Notes: generated by a model not told the origin, from the letters alone. A stretch of DNA of 64,000 nt from Neoarius graeffei (GCF_027579695.1 NC_083577.1:31609198-31673197); one strand, 5' to 3'; positions 1 through 11,857 are shown, numbered from the stretch's first letter. Translations and numbers: made by a program.

Positions 1-80
1 CCTAGTTAATTTCTGACAATCCAGAGCCAAGGCCAGGGAGCAGACGAACAGGCTAAACCGACTGTCTGCTAGCTGCACAG

Positions 81-1508
81 TTGTCACTCAGGGTCCACTA
101 CATCAAGACTGTGTCTGTTCCCCGAGCTCAACAAAAAGGTAGAAATTTTCAGAGAGTTTGTTCCAGTAACCTAATCAATATAAAATTAGATCATACTGAT
201 TGGACAGCTGCTGCCAGCACCTTTGATCTAAAGGTGGGGCTATTAAATATTAGATCTCTTACATCTAAAGTGCTAATGGTTAACGAACTCATTACTGATC
301 AGGAGTTTAATGTACTTTGTTTAACTGAAACATGGATTAAGCCAAATGAAATATAGCATTAAATGAAGCGAGTCCTCCTGGATACAGTTATATACACCAG
401 CCTCGTCTAACTGGCAGAGGAGGAGGTGTTGCTGTTATTTATAATGATTATCTAGGTGTAACACAAAAACCTGGTTATAAATTTAATACATTTGAAGTTC
501 TTCATACTCATATAATGTATGTAGCCTCGAAAAATAAGTCTACACAGTTAATTCCATTGCTTATTATTTACAGGCCCCCAGGGCCATATTCTGAGTTTCT
601 TTCTGAATTTGCAGATTTTATCTCAGATCTGGTTATTTCCTTAGACAAAGCTTTAGTTGTCGGAGATTTTAATATTCACTTTGATAACCCAGAAGACCCT
701 TTAAAAACAGCGTTTGTGTCCATCTTAGATTCAGTAGGGATTAAGCAGAATATCATAGGACTGACCCATAATGGTGGTCACACCCTTGATCTAATACTAA
801 CATTCAGATTAAACGTAGACAATATAGTCATACTTCCACAGTCTGAAGTTATCTCAGATCATTATCTCATCTCATTCAAACTATGTCTGAGTAATAATAT
901 ATGCACCTCACCACACTACTGTATTAAACGTACTTTCACGTCAACTACTGCACAGAGCTTTATAAATGATCTCCCAGAGTTGTCAACTTTGAATGGGTCA
1001 CTGTCAGCCCCTGCAGAACTTGATCAGGCAACTGAATGCTTAGAGTCAACATTCCGCCATACTTTAGATAATGTAGCTCCTCTAAAAAGGAAAATGGTCA
1101 GAGACAAAAAATTAGCACCCTGGTATAATGATGACACTCGCACATTAAAACAGAGCACTCGAAAATTGGAACGTAAATGGCGTCAAACAAAATTGGTAGT
1201 GTTCAAATTAGCTTGGAAGGAGAGCTTCCTGAAGTATAGAAAAGCTCTTAGTGCTGCGAGATCAACATATTTTTCCTCCCTAATAGAAGATGATAAAAAT
1301 AATCCTAGATTCCTATTTAATACTGTAGCAAAATTAACCAGGAATAAGTCCACTATTGACACATGCACAGCTGCAGTATGTAGTAGCAATGACTTCATGA
1401 ATGTTTTTAATGACAAAATTGAGAATATCCGACAAAACATTCCAACTACTAATTTAAGGTCAGACAATGAAAGTGACCTTGTAGTTAACTATATAACTGT
1501 ATCAGATC
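81..1508 (+). pseudogene. LINE endonuclease region (5' half of L2-type ORF)
   Basis: This region encodes an APE-like endonuclease that nicks target DNA to prime reverse transcription. Visible motifs are GLLNIRSLTSK near 236 and LCLTETWIK near 316, which carries the catalytic Glu. VVGDFNIHFD near 656 carries the Asp-x-Asn pair, and SDHYLISF near 857 carries the terminal Asp-His. A short deletion near 350 breaks the frame: the first part stops at 354-356 and the reading resumes in another frame from about 361. From about 900 to 1500 the ORF continues through the linker toward the RT. It is cut at 1508 by the Rex3 insertion. It cannot encode a full protein. Confidence 0.85.
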
Positions 1509-4500
1509 TCGTCTCGTCTCGTCTCGTCTCGTCTCGTCTTCTTCCGCTTATCCGGGACCGGGTCGCGGAGGCAGCAGTCTAAGCATGGAAGCCCAAACTT
1601 CCCTTTCCCCAGACACCTCGGCCAGCTCCTCGGGAAGAACACCGAGGCGTTCCCAGGCCAGCCGAGAGACATAGTCCCTCCAGCGTGTCCTGGGTCTTCC
1701 CCGGGGCCTCCTCCCGGGGGGACATGCCTGGAACACCTCCCCAGGGAGGCGTCCAGGAGGCATCCGAAAAAGATGCCCGAGCCACCTCAGCTGGTTCCTC
1801 TCGATGTGGAGGAGCAGCGGCTCTACTCCGAGCTCCTCCCGAGTGACTGTGCTTCTCACCCTATCTCTAAGGGAGCGCCCAGCCACCCTGCAAAGGAAAC
1901 TCATTTCAGCCGCTTGTATCCGCGATCTTGTTCTTTCTGTCATTACCCAAAGCTCATGACCATAGGTGAGAGTCGGAACGTAGATCGACCGGTAAATTGA
2001 GAGCTTCGCCTTTTGGCTCAGCTCCTTCTTCACCACGACGGACCGGTAAAGCGACCGCATCACTGTGGAGGCTGCACCGATCCGCCTGTCGATCTCATGC
2101 TCCATCCTTCCCTCACTCGTGAACAAGATCCCGAGATACTTAAACTCCTCCACTTGAGGCAGGACTTCTCCACCAACCTGGAGAGGGCAAGCCACCCTTT
2201 TCCAGTCGAGAACCATGGCCTCGGACTTGGAGGTGCTGATTCTCATCCCAGCCGCTTCACACTCGACTGCAAACCGCCCCAGTGCATGCTGAAGGTCCTG
2301 GTTTGAAGAAGCCAACAGGACAACATCATCCGCAAAAAGCAGAGATGAAATCCTGTGGTTCCCAAACAGGATTCCTTCCGGCCCCTGGCTGCGCCTAGAA
2401 ATTCTGTCCATAAAAATTATGAACAGAACCGGTGACAAAGGGCAGCCCTGCCGGAGTCCAACATGCACTGGGAACAGGTCTGACTTACTGCCGGCAATGC
2501 GAACCAGACTCCTGCTCCGTTCGTACAGGGACCGGACAGCCCTTAGCAAAGAGCCCCGAACCCCATACTCCCGAAGCACCCCCCACAGAATACCACGGGG
2601 GACACGGTCGAATGCCTTCTCCAGATCCACAAAGCACATGTGGACTGGTTGGGCAAACTCCCATGAACCCTCGAGCACCCTATGAAGGGTATAGAGCTGG
2701 TCCAGTGTTCCGCGACCAGGACGAAAACCGCATTGTTCCTCCTGGATCCGAGGTTCGACTATTGGTCGAATTCTCCTCTCCAGTACCCTGGAGTAAACTT
2801 TCCCTGGGAGGCTGAGAAGTGTGATTCCCCTATAATTGGAGCACACTCTCCGGTCCCCTTTCTTAAAAAGAGGGACCACCACCCCAGTCTGCCACTCCAG
2901 AGGCACTGTCCCCGACCGCCATGCGATGTTGCAGAGGCGTGTCAACCAAGACAGCCCCACAACATCCAGAGACTTGAGATACTCAGGGCGGATCTCATCC
3001 ACCCCCGGTGCCTTGCCACCAAGGAGCTTGCAAACCACCTCAGTGACTTCGGCTTGGGTAATGGACGAGTCCACCTCTGAGTCATCAGCCTCAGTCTCCT
3101 CAGTGGAAGACATGACGGTGGGATTGAGGAGATCCTCAAAGTATTCCTTCCACCGCCCGACAATGTCCCCAGTCGAGGTCAACAGCTCCCCACCCGCACT
3201 GTAAACAGTGTTGGCAGAGTACTGCTTCCCCCTCCTGAGGCGCCGGACGGTTTGCCAGAATTTCTTCGAGGCCAACCGATAGTCCTTCTCCATGGCCTCC
3301 CCGAACTCCTCCCAGTTCCGAGTTTTTGCCTCCGCAACTGCCCGAGCTGCAGCACGCCTGGCCTGCCGATACCCGTCGGCTGCCTCAGGAGTCCCGGAGG
3401 TCAACATGGCCCGATAGGACTCCTTCTTCAGCTTGACGGCATCCCTTACTTCCGGTGTCCACCACCGGGTTCGGGGATTGCCGCCACGACAGGCACCGGA
3501 GACCTTGCGGCCACAGCTCCGAACAGCTGCGTCCACAATGGAGGTAGAGAACATGGTCCACTCAGACTCAATGTCCCCCGCCTCCCTCGGAAGCTGGGAA
3601 AAGCTCTCCCGGAGGTGGGAGTTAAAGACCTCCCCAACAGAGTGCTCGGCCAGACGTTCCCAGCAGACCCTCACCATACGTTTAGGCCTGCCAGGTCTGT
3701 CCAACTTCCTCCTCCGCCAGTGGATCCAACTCACCACCAGGTGGTGATCAGTTGACAGCTCAGCCCCTCTCTTCACCCGAGTGTCCAAGACATAGGGCCG
3801 GAGATCAGATGAAACGACTACAAAGTCGATCATCGACCTCCGACCTAAGGTGTCCTGGTGCCACGTGCACTTATGGACACCCCTATGCTCGAACATGGTG
3901 TTCGTTATGGACAAACCGTGACTAGCACAGAAGTCCAATAACAAAACACCACTCGGGTTCAGATCGGGGAGGCCGTTCCTCCCAACCACGCCCCTCCAGG
4001 TGACACTGTCATCGCCCACGTGAGCATTGAAGTCCCCCAGTAGCACAATGGAGTCCCCAGTCTGAGCACCCCTCAGTACCTCTCCCAGGGACTCCAAGAA
4101 GGCCGGATACTCTATACTGCTATTTGGCCCGTAGGCACAAACAACAGCAAGAGCCCTCTCCCCAATCCGAAGGCGCAGAGAGGCGACCCTCTCGTTCACT
4201 GGGGTAAACTCCAACACATGGCGGCTGAGCTGGGGAGCTATAAGCAAGCCCACACCAGCCCGCCGCCGCTCACCACGGGCGACTCCAGAGAAGTGGAAAG
4301 TCCAGCCCCTCTCGAGGAGCTGGGTTCCAGAGCCCAAGCTATGCGTGGAGGTGAGCCCGACTATCTCTAGCCGGTACCTCTCAACCTCCCGCACAAGCTC
4401 AGGCTCCTTCCCCCCCAGCGAAGTGACATTCCATGTCCCAACAGCCAGCCGCTGTGTCCGGGGATCAGGTCGTCGAGGCCCCTGCCTTCGACTGCCACCC

Positions 4501-4882
4501 AATCCACATTGCACCAAACCCCAACTGCTACCTCTGTGGGTGGTGAACCCACAGGAGGTCGGGCCCACGTCACCTCTTCGGGCTGAGCCCGGCCGGGCCC
4601 CATGGGCAAAGGCCCGGCCACCAAGCGCTCGCATACAAGCCCCAACCCCGGGCCTGGCTCCAGGGTGGGGCCCCGGCTGCGTCCTACCGAGCGACGTCAC
4701 GGTCCTGGATTTTTTCTCCATAGGGGGTTTTTGGTGAACTGCTCTTGGTCTGGCCTGTCACCTAGGACCTGTCTGCCTTGGGAAACCCTACCAGGGGCAT
4801 AATGCCCCCGACAACATAGCTCCTAGGATCATTCAAGCACACAAACCCCTCCACCACAATAAGGTGGCAGTTCTAGGAGGGG
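1509..4882 (-). mobile_element. Rex3: Rex3 (RTE clade) non-LTR retrotransposon, near full length
   Basis: Inserted antisense into the L2-type LINE. The 13-bp target duplication ACTGTATCAGATC is at 1496-1508 and 4883-4895. The 3' tail, at the left end because the element is on the minus strand, is a short run of a 5-base repeat (CTCGT on the plus strand, 1507-1540). I recognise the family from the ORF and because both diagnostic Rex3 PCR primer sequences that I remember from the fish literature match exactly, at 2430-2450 and 2875-2894. The 5' end (4722-4882) is a short leader without a recognisable promoter. Confidence 0.93.
1548..4721 (-). CDS. Rex3: Rex3 endonuclease / reverse transcriptase
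   Basis: A single open ORF of 1057 codons. Residues about 90-330 are the APE-like endonuclease: [10 protein letters not shown] at the start, [12 protein letters not shown] near residue 232 and [10 protein letters not shown] near the end. In the position where many LINE endonucleases have a catalytic Glu after Leu-Thr, this copy reads LTST. Residues about 540-860 are the RT, with [24 protein letters not shown] and the catalytic [10 protein letters not shown] near residue 796. The C-terminus ([13 protein letters not shown]) is typical of RTE proteins. No stop or frameshift is present, so this copy looks recently inserted. The first Met may not be the native start; the Arg- and Pro-rich first 80 residues look like translated leader. 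Confidence 0.88.
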   Translation of the reverse strand: MEKKSRTVTSLGRTQPGPHPGARPGVGACMRALGGRAFAHGARPGSARRGDVGPTSCGFTTHRGSSWGLVQCGLGGSRRQGPRRPDPRTQRLAVGTWNVTSLGGKEPELVREVERYRLEIVGLTSTHSLGSGTQLLERGWTFHFSGVARGERRRAGVGLLIAPQLSRHVLEFTPVNERVASLRLRIGERALAVVCAYGPNSSIEYPAFLESLGEVLRGAQTGDSIVLLGDFNAHVGDDSVTWRGVVGRNGLPDLNPSGVLLLDFCASHGLSITNTMFEHRGVHKCTWHQDTLGRRSMIDFVVVSSDLRPYVLDTRVKRGAELSTDHHLVVSWIHWRRRKLDRPGRPKRMVRVCWERLAEHSVGEVFNSHLRESFSQLPREAGDIESEWTMFSTSIVDAAVRSCGRKVSGACRGGNPRTRWWTPEVRDAVKLKKESYRAMLTSGTPEAADGYRQARRAAARAVAEAKTRNWEEFGEAMEKDYRLASKKFWQTVRRLRRGKQYSANTVYSAGGELLTSTGDIVGRWKEYFEDLLNPTVMSSTEETEADDSEVDSSITQAEVTEVVCKLLGGKAPGVDEIRPEYLKSLDVVGLSWLTRLCNIAWRSGTVPLEWQTGVVVPLFKKGDRRVCSNYRGITLLSLPGKVYSRVLERRIRPIVEPRIQEEQCGFRPGRGTLDQLYTLHRVLEGSWEFAQPVHMCFVDLEKAFDRVPRGILWGVLREYGVRGSLLRAVRSLYERSRSLVRIAGSKSDLFPVHVGLRQGCPLSPVLFIIFMDRISRRSQGPEGILFGNHRISSLLFADDVVLLASSNQDLQHALGRFAVECEAAGMRISTSKSEAMVLDWKRVACPLQVGGEVLPQVEEFKYLGILFTSEGRMEHEIDRRIGAASTVMRSLYRSVVVKKELSQKAKLSIYRSIYVPTLTYGHELWVMTERTRSRIQAAEMSFLCRVAGRSLRDRVRSTVTREELGVEPLLLHIERNQLRWLGHLFRMPPGRLPGEVFQACPPGRRPRGRPRTRWRDYVSRLAWERLGVLPEELAEVSGEREVWASMLRLLPPRPGPG

Positions 4883-6476
4883 ACTGTATCAGATCATCAG
4901 TTAAAACGTTTTACTCCCCTTAAAGAAACTGAATTACTTTCATTAATCTCTACATCAAAAGCCTCAACTTGCATACTAGATCCCTTACCTACACATATAT
5001 TCAAACAGATAATACCTGGAGTAATTGAACCGCTTCTAAAAATAATAAATTCTTCTCTTACAATTGGCTATGTACCCAAATCCTTTAAACTAGCAGTTAT
5101 CAAACCCCTGATTAAAAAAACCTGACCTTGATCCCTGTCAGCTGTCCAATTATCGGCCAATATCAAACCTCCCCTTTATCTCCAAGATCCTTGAAAAAGC
5201 TGTGCACAGCAGTTATGCTCATATTTACATAGGAATAACATCCATGAAATGTATCAGTCAGGATTTAGACCTCATCATAGCACAGAGACAGCACTGGTTA
5301 AAGTAGTAAATGACCTACTGTTGGCGTCTGATCAGGGCTGTGTCTCGCTACTTGTGTTGCTTGACCTTAGTGCAGCATTTGATACCATTGATCATTCCAT
5401 TGTTCTGGATAGACTAGAAAATGTTGTGGGAGTTAAGGGAATGGCCCTCTCCTGGCTCAGGTCTTATCTAACTGATAGTTATCAGTATGTTGATATAAGT
5501 GGTGATATTTCTAGACATACCGAGGTAAAGTTTGGTGTTCCACAAGGTTCTGTCTTGGGTCCACTGCTTTTTTCTCTATATATGTTACCTTTGGGTGATA
5601 TTATTCGTAAACATTCTATTAGTTTCCACTGTTATGCTGATGACACACAGTTGTATGTCTCTGCAAAACCTGATGAGAGACACCAGCTTAATAGAATTGA
5701 GGAATTTGTTAAGGACATTAGACACTGGATGCTTATTAATTTCCTTCTGCTTAACTCTGACAAGACTGAAGTACTTGTGCTAGGACCACATACAGCTAGA
5801 AGTAAGTTTTCTGATTACACAGTGACTCTGGATGGCCTTTCTCTTTCTTCAAGTGCAGCAGTAAAAGACCTCGGAGTGATTATTGATCCCAGTCTTTCAT
5901 TCGAAACTCACATTGATAGCATCACTCGGATAGCTTTCTTTCATCTCAGAACTATTGCAAAGATAAGAAATTTAATGTCATTGCATGACGCAGAAAAACT
6001 AGTCCATGCTTTCTTTACCTCCAGGTTGGATTATTGTAATGCCTTACTGTCTGGATGTTCCAATAAGTGCATAAATAAGCTCCAGTTAGTTCAAAATGCA
6101 GCAGCAAGAGTCCTTACTAGAACTAGAAAATATGACCACATCACGTCTGTCTTATCCACACTGCATTGGCTCCCAATCAAATTTCGTATTGATTATAAAA
6201 TGCTACTATTGACCTTTAAAGCACTAAATGGTCTCGCACCACAGTACCTGAGTGAACTTCTGCTCCTCTATGACCCGCCACGCCAACTTAGATCAAAAGG
6301 TGCAGGCTATCTGCTGGTACCTCATATAGTGAAGGCTACATCAGGGGGCACAGCCTTTTCTTACAAAGCCCCACAGTTATGGAACAGCCTTCCAAGTAAT
6401 GTTCGGGAATCAGACAGTCTCAGCATTTAAGTCTAGGCTGAAAACATATCTGTTTAGTCAAGCCTTTTGTTAATGG
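4883..6476 (+). pseudogene. L2-type LINE reverse transcriptase (3' half)
   Basis: This continues the ORF interrupted at 1508. The first 360 bases carry frame errors: a stop and frame change follow IKPLIKKT near 5120. The longest open stretch, 5249-6430, encodes the palm of the RT with [26 protein letters not shown] and the catalytic CYADDTQLY near 5635. The thumb and C-terminal domain follow ([20 protein letters not shown]). The frame breaks again at 6430, and the usual last residues ([12 protein letters not shown]) are found in another frame up to about 6470. Several separate lesions mean it is dead. Confidence 0.88.
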
Positions 6477-7259
6477 TGTTTATGAGGTAAAGGTGTAGAT
6501 CTAGAGGGTCCTCAGACATAGAGTGTTTTGGTAAACTGGGATGTATGGATGCTGTCAGTCCCCACTCGCTTGCTCACTCGAGTTTGTTGATGGTGTAGTG
6601 GCTGGCTGCTTTATGTCCCAGGGCTCCCTCATGCCTGTGTTACCTTCTGGCTCTCTCCTTTTAGTTATGCTGTCATAGTTAGTTGCTGGAGTCCCTGCTT
6701 GTACTCGGTGCAATATGTATACTGCTCCTACTTATTCAGGTGACATTGGGCATACCTAACAACCTGCGTTTTCTTTCCCTCTCCCCCGCCCCAAATCTGT
6801 CCCTCTGAGTTACATGGAGTCAATAGGAAATCTTTTGGTGGAGAGGGTGGAGACCCCGACTGGCTATCGTAGCCTGCAGGGAATCGGCCGTCAGACATTC
6901 TGTCGCATGTCCCAGACCCGGTGAAATGTAACTGAATTGTCTTGGCCAGCCCTAAGGGTCCCATCTGCATCTCATCATTGCTGAGGAGTGTGCTCCCATC
7001 ACCCAATCAAGCATCCAGCCAGAGCAGGTCATGATATTTTTTAACCATATTAACATGCCATTGTTGTGTGTTATGCCTGATGTCAAGACTCCCGTCTCTG
7101 CGAGCCTACCACACAGATTTAATACTTGTCATTTTTATGGCATACCTAACAACATGTGTTTTCTTTCTCTCTCTCTTCCCCCCCCAATCTGTCCCTCTGA
7201 GTTACATATTGGTCCTGGGATTGAGATGCTGGCCTCTTCTGGGCCTCTTTATTTTTTGT

Positions 7260-7850
7260 ATTCGGGCAAGCGGTAAGGGCGGCTCCACACCACCACCCCT
7301 GGGGGCGTCTCACTGTGGTGTTCTATGAGGTGGGTGTGGCCGGGCAGGGGCGAGAAAATGTTGGAAAATTCCCTGTGCAACTGAGCCACCTCCGTGAATT
7401 GGGCCAGTGAGGGATGGTATCCACAACGGACTGGAGTGGCTGGACATGACTTATTTTATTTATTTATTTATTTATTTATTTATTTGGTACCTCTGGCCCT
7501 AGCTCTGCCTTCTCTGGGACTACCGACACCAATGCCACGGGGACCTCCTCATTCCAGCGTTTTAACAGATTGAGGTGGTAAATTTGCAATGCCCTACCCC
7601 TGTCCATTCACCTCACCTCATAGTTGTCATCCCCGACTCGCTGTGTGACCTCAAAGGGCCCTTGCCATTTGGCAATTAATTTGGAGCTTGACGTGGACAA
7701 TAATATAAGCACTTTGTCTCCTGGTGTGAACTCTCTAAGGTGCGTGCCCCTGTCATACAGTCGGGCTTGACGTTCTTGTGCCAGCCACAAATTCTCCAAG
7801 GTTAAGTGAGTGTGTGGAGTTTTGCGCGCAGTTCGAAAACATATGTGACC
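7260..7850 (-). pseudogene. Gmr1-like integrase C-terminus and start of RT
   Basis: The minus strand from about 7850 encodes LENLWLAQERQARLYDRG, then REFTPGDKVLIL and KLIAKWQGPFEVTQRVG. That is the GPY/F-type C-terminal module of gypsy integrases, and it runs to about 7600. After a degraded linker with the TTTA repeat, bases about 7410-7260 read like the N-terminal lead-in of an RT (FSPLPGHTHLIEHHSE, then GVVVWSRPYRLP). This is the key local evidence that RT follows integrase. The reading frame breaks at the linker and at the truncation near 7250. Confidence 0.75.
7448..7485. repeat. (TTTA)n microsatellite
   Basis: About nine copies of TTTA sit in the degraded linker between the integrase and RT regions of the gypsy element. 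No further function is visible. Confidence 0.9.
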
Positions 7851-7852
7851 CC

Positions 7853-9314
7853 TCACCGAATCCAGGGACACATGTCGGCTGAAACGAATCCAAGATAATC
7901 GCAAAAGAAGCATTTTCTTTCGAAATTTGTGATTTTTGTTTTTTTCCATCATGTGCAAGTTGAGATCTTGAAGAATGCAATCAGTATTCCAGATAATAGA
8001 TTGTTTTGTTGGAAAAGCATACATTTTTTGTTGCAAATTGTCTCGTTTTTGTCAGGAATGTAGCCTGCTGGGGGGTGTGGGTAAATTACCATGTGGGCCA
8101 TTCACATGATGATTTAAGTCTTTTGGTTTTTTTTCCGTGAATCAGCTGTATGATCCGAGTTGAGCGCATGGCTACTTAACTGCATACAGGCGTGTGATTT
8201 CACTATGGAATGAGTTACTAAACAGAGCGCAGAGGACCTGACACACCGCGAAGCAAACAGACACACGATATTTACATCGGAGATAATCATTTCTAGCAAC
8301 AAAAAAAAACGCAACCTCGTTTTCCAGATTGAATGGAATACTTGAATGATTGGCTGATACATGGACCATTCTAGGACTACATTCCATCGGAGGCATTGGT
8401 GTGTGCAAGGCGCCATTTCTCTTTCTGATGGGGTAAGTTTATTAATCTAAGGCTGTGTGGTTATTTTTGCATGTAACGGAGAGTGTTGTGGTTTGGTTAA
8501 GCCTAGGTCACAACCGGACGTACGATTTTTTGGCCGTGTGATTTTTGGCGTTTCCCAAATCGCTGCGTTTTTTTTTTTTTCACAGAGAAAGACGCGCGTT
8601 GGCCGTAAGTTTGTCTTGCAACTTGAAAAAAACGTAAGCACCCGTAGAGTTTGTTTGACATGACAAAGAACCTCTGCGGCTGGTCTGCGCCTCGAAAATC
8701 AGCACATCACACGCGCGCTCTCGTGTTTTTCACACACGCGCTCTCGTGCGTTTCATGCGCACTCTCCGTGCGTTTCTTGCGTTTTTTGCGTGTAGACCGG
8801 CCGTAGGAGCACATACCGTACGGCCGGTTGTGACCGAGGCTTTACATGAAACTAATGTTGTGTTAGTTGTGTCATCATCGTGCTATCTTTCTTTCTTACG
8901 GTGTGAGTAATTTTTCAACCACAAAACGTTAAAGTATACTTTAGGACTTATTTTTGTACTTCATAATTGTTTTGAGCATACTTTGCATGGAAGGAAAATT
9001 GATGTGGTGATCTTTGTTTACATGAAAGTAGTATCGTGCTAGCTAGTAGCGGGTAGGGCTTTCCTTAATATCATACAAATGAGCGCCATTATGTGCCCGC
9101 CCTACACCCAGAGTAGCTGAGATGGAAAACTTTGAGGGCGATTTTCTCCCTTTTCTGTTTTAAGAAGTATACACTTTCAAAAGGCCACACATTCTTCAAA
9201 TATTGTCAGGTCTCCACATGGAAGGCATCATTGGAAAGCTTAGAAACTGTACTTTCTGAATCTGTCAATAACTCAAAATGCCCCCGGGCAGACATGTGTC
9301 CCTGGATTCTGTGA
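7853..9314. mobile_element. 1.46-kb TIR element inside the gypsy integrase, superfamily unknown
   Basis: The gypsy integrase reading stops at about 9315 (QYVADH) and resumes at about 7850. The intervening 1.46 kb is bounded by inverted copies of GAATCCAGGGACACATGTC (7858-7876 and 9291-9309). With adjoining TCAC/GTGA the TIR extends to 24 bp with one mismatch. I could not find a convincing target duplication and no transposase ORF is visible, so it is non-autonomous or decayed. It carries the nested MITE at 8500-8841. The superfamily is left open. Confidence 0.6.
8500..8841. mobile_element. PIF/Harbinger-like MITE, 342 bp
   Basis: Terminal inverted repeats of about 25 bp begin AGCCTAGGTCACAACCGG on the left and AGCCTCGGTCACAACCGG when the right end is read inverted. 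They are flanked by the 3-bp duplication TTA at 8497-8499 and 8842-8844. A TWA duplication is typical of PIF/Harbinger. The interior has a T tract near 8569 and GC-rich repeated words (ACGCGCGCTCTCGTG, CACACGCGCTCTCGTG). There is no coding potential. It is nested in the 7853-9314 element. Confidence 0.75.
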
Positions 9315-10040
9315 TCTGCCACATATTGAATTTCATTCTTGCTAGGCAAAGGTCCCTCCTCCCAATTTTCATGTACCACATCCAAAATGCCACATGACAT
9401 ACGCCCATATAATAACTCGAATGGTGAAAACCCTTGGAGGCTTGTGGAACCTCTTGAACTGCAAATAACGGGCTCAAGCCATTTATACCAATTACGTGCA
9501 TCCTCAATTAGGAATTTCTGAATTAAATTTTTGAGTGTTTGATTAAACCGTTCCACTAAGCTATCTGTTTGTGGGTGATAGACAGTGGTGTGGATAGGCT
9601 GAATTCCCAACCCATACAGTTCATGCAGTGTGCGTGACATTGTTGTAGTGCCTTGGTCTGTCAGGATTTCTTTCGGAATCCCGACCCGGGAGATAATACA
9701 GAAGAGCGCTTCCACAATACTGCATGCTGAGATATTGCGGAGAGGCACCACTTCCGGATATCACGTTGCATAGTCCACCAGAACTAAAATAAAGCAATAT
9801 CCCCGTGCTGACCAATCTAATGGTCCAACGAGATCCATCCAAATTCTTTCAAATGGGGACTTGATTAGAGGGAGAGGGCGCAAAGGCGCTTTTGGAGTGG
9901 CCGTGGGATTTACTAATTGTCATTTGCGGCATGCCGCACACCACCGACGGACATCCCCATGAATCCCTGGCCAATAGAACCGGGCCATTATTCAGGCTAG
10001 TGTTTTATCCTGCCCTAAGTGTCCGGCCATAGGATTAAAG
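9315..10040 (-). pseudogene. Gmr1-like integrase zinc-binding and catalytic core
   Basis: From about 10040 downward the minus strand reads a degenerate HHCC segment (MARFYWPGIHGDVRRWC and following Cys residues). The DDE core follows: WMDLVGPLDW near 9845, EILTDQGTTT near 9665, and HPQTDSLVERFNQTL near 9570 with the third acidic residue. A stop interrupts the region near 9765, and the segment is truncated at 9315 by the TIR element. The enzyme would join element cDNA into the genome, but this copy cannot be expressed intact. Its position directly after the protease, with no RT between, is diagnostic. Confidence 0.78.
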
Positions 10041-10238
10041 TGAGCCGCATGGAATACGAGTTCCCTATGGGTCTTTGGGATTAATAACTGAGTTATCTGT
10101 TCACCAGTTTGAGTGTCCTACATCACTCGGTATAACCTATCCTTCATAGTAGCGAAGTAAGGGAAGGCCGGAGAATTTGACCATCGATTACTCTCACTTG
10201 GTCAAATGCATGCCACAGAGTCTCATCTCGCAACTGCT

Positions 10239-10830
10239 CTAACGGGAAATCCTCAAGGGAATCCCAGAGAGAGAGGGAAGAGGGGCGGGATGCTCCTCGC
10301 TCCACGTATCGCCCTGACATGGTGCTGATGTAGATGGCTCTGTGACAGCTTCCCCAGCCAATGCTAGACCAGGATCTTCCCGAGACGTATTACTGCAGGA
10401 CCCACTTCTTACTATGTGTTCCAGTAATTCTTTAAACCCTGGCCAATCAGTCCCCAAAATCAGCGAGTGTGTGAGACGAGGATTAACCACTGCCTTTACT
10501 CTATGCTTTTCTCCCTGAAATAGAATGTAGATGGACACTAAAGGGTAGTTGTGAACATCCCTGTGCACACGCAATACCTTCACCACTTGTGCTCTCCCCA
10601 ATGCCTCACCTTGCACCAGGCTTTGGTGGCTTGAGGTCTGGTTACAGCCGGAATCCACTAGGGTCTGATACATATCCCCTTGTACACTTACCGGTATATG
10701 ATATGCTCTGGCCCGATCGAGGGCAGTTTCTGGAGCATCAGGGACCTGGACCACCGCTCCCACCTCCATCGTGAAGCACTGACTTTGGAGATGTCCCAGC
10801 TCCCCGCAGCGCCAACACACCGGCCCAGGC
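10239..10830 (-). pseudogene. Gmr1-like nucleocapsid zinc knuckle and aspartic protease
   Basis: The minus strand encodes CWRCGELGHLQSQC near 10815, a CCHC zinc knuckle that would bind RNA. About 60 residues later comes a retropepsin-like TLVDSGCNQTSS near 10660, where the usual D-S/T-G triad is present as DSG. A conserved second half follows (LTHSLILGTDWPGF near 10450). After about 10300 the reading degrades, and only about 200 bases separate it from the integrase zinc region. The long ORF that contains it extends upstream through the GA microsatellite, and that upstream part is not credible protein. Confidence 0.75.
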
Positions 10831-10849
10831 TCTCCCTTTGCACTGGTGT

Positions 10850-10989
10850 TATGGACGTCACTCACCTGTGGGGGAGAAGACACAGAAATGGAAGGGGGAA
10901 ATGGGAGGACATCACAGGTGCATCGGGCTGGCTGGGGGGGAGCTGGCCCCCACCTCCTCAGTGGGGGAACAGGGCAATGATGGGAAGCA

Positions 10990-11034
<45 letters not shown>

Positions 11035-11857
11035 GGAGAGAAGAGGAAGCATGTCTTCCAGCCATCAGAACCGACGCCATGTGGTTCTCTGCCAGCTCGA
11101 TGGCTTGTTCCAGTGACACCGGACAATGACACTGGACCCACTCCACCGTTCCTTCCGGAAGTTGCATGATGAACTGCTCCAATGTCACCAGGTGGATAAT
11201 TCCCTCAGGGTCATGGTCATCTGCCCTCAGCCACCACTGGCAGGCATCCCGGAGTTGTTGGCTGAATACGAATGGCCGGCCGACCTCCTCCAACCTCAGC
11301 GCATGGAAGTGCTGACGCTGTTCCGGGGAGCAGCAGACTCGCTGGAGAATGGCTCACTTTAAGTCGGCGTATATAAGCCAGCTGTCAGGGGGGAGCTGCA
11401 ACGAGGCAAACTGCACCTCACCGGTCAGCAGGGGAAGTAGGTGCGCTGTGCGCTGCTCGACCAGCCACCCTCACGCTTCAGCTGCTTGCTCGAAGTGCAT
11501 GAGGAAGGTTTCCGGATCATCGTGTGGACCCATCTTCGTTAGGGTGAGGTGGGGAGGGTCCACTCCGGTGGCGGTCAAGGAGCCCGCCGATGCGAGCAGG
11601 TGTCGGAATGCCTGTCGGTCTTCTTGTTGGGCCAGCATCAAGGCCTCAAAGCGTTGTTCCTGCTCCTTTCGGAGGGCGTTCAGCGCTTGATGCTGGTTCT
11701 GCTGTGCTGTGGTGAGGGCATGAACAAGGTCCTTGAAGGGCAAGGGCTCTATGGATGGGCTCCCTTCTGCACTCCCTGGTTTCAGCACCACTGTGAAAGC
11801 TGCCCTGATGTGGGTGGAGTACAGAAGTATGGCAGACAGTTGTAAGTGCTCAGACAC
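10850..11857 (-). pseudogene. Gmr1-like gag with SCAN-related capsid segment
   Basis: Two minus-strand pieces. Residues from 11857 to 11471 include a Gln-rich coiled stretch (ALTTAQQNQHQALNALRKEQ) and PETFLMHFEQAAEA, a typical gag capsid motif. The second piece (11293-11045) has QQLRDACQWWLRADDHD, LVTLEQFIMQLP and LEQAIELAENHM, which resemble the vertebrate SCAN fold. SCAN is thought to descend from the gag capsid of Gmr1-like elements, so this agrees with the element call. The pieces are in different frames and are interrupted by a GA repeat. Confidence 0.72.
10992..11031. repeat. (GA)n microsatellite
   Basis: About 20 GA units sit within the gag region of the gypsy element. They explain the Leu-Ser and Arg-Glu runs in spurious ORFs on both strands. 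Confidence 0.95.

Larger units (their letters stand above)
1..7249 (+). mobile_element. L2-type (CR1/L2 group) LINE, split by a Rex3 insertion
   Basis: A non-LTR retrotransposon with an APE-type endonuclease followed by a reverse transcriptase. The endonuclease half lies before position 1508 and the RT half resumes at 4883. About 800 bases of 3' UTR follow the ORF. Inside the UTR two related blocks start with GGCATACCTAACAAC at about 6750 and 7139. The element stops abruptly near 7249, where antisense gypsy sequence begins, so the true tail is missing. The 5' end may lie outside the window. The family call rests on the RT style ([24 protein letters not shown]) and the C-terminal segment typical of fish L2/Maui-like elements; the exact family name is an inference. 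Confidence 0.85.

Noticed and set aside
1773-4802. Several plus-strand ORFs of 60-167 codons opposite the Rex3 gene
   Set aside because: They are shadows of the GC-rich Rex3 ORF in other frames. The same shadows recur opposite the second Rex3 copy, and none has a domain.
10680-11141. ORFs with Arg-Glu or Leu-Ser runs
   Set aside because: These are translations of the GA microsatellite at 10992-11031. Only the zinc-knuckle and protease part of the minus-strand ORF is credible.
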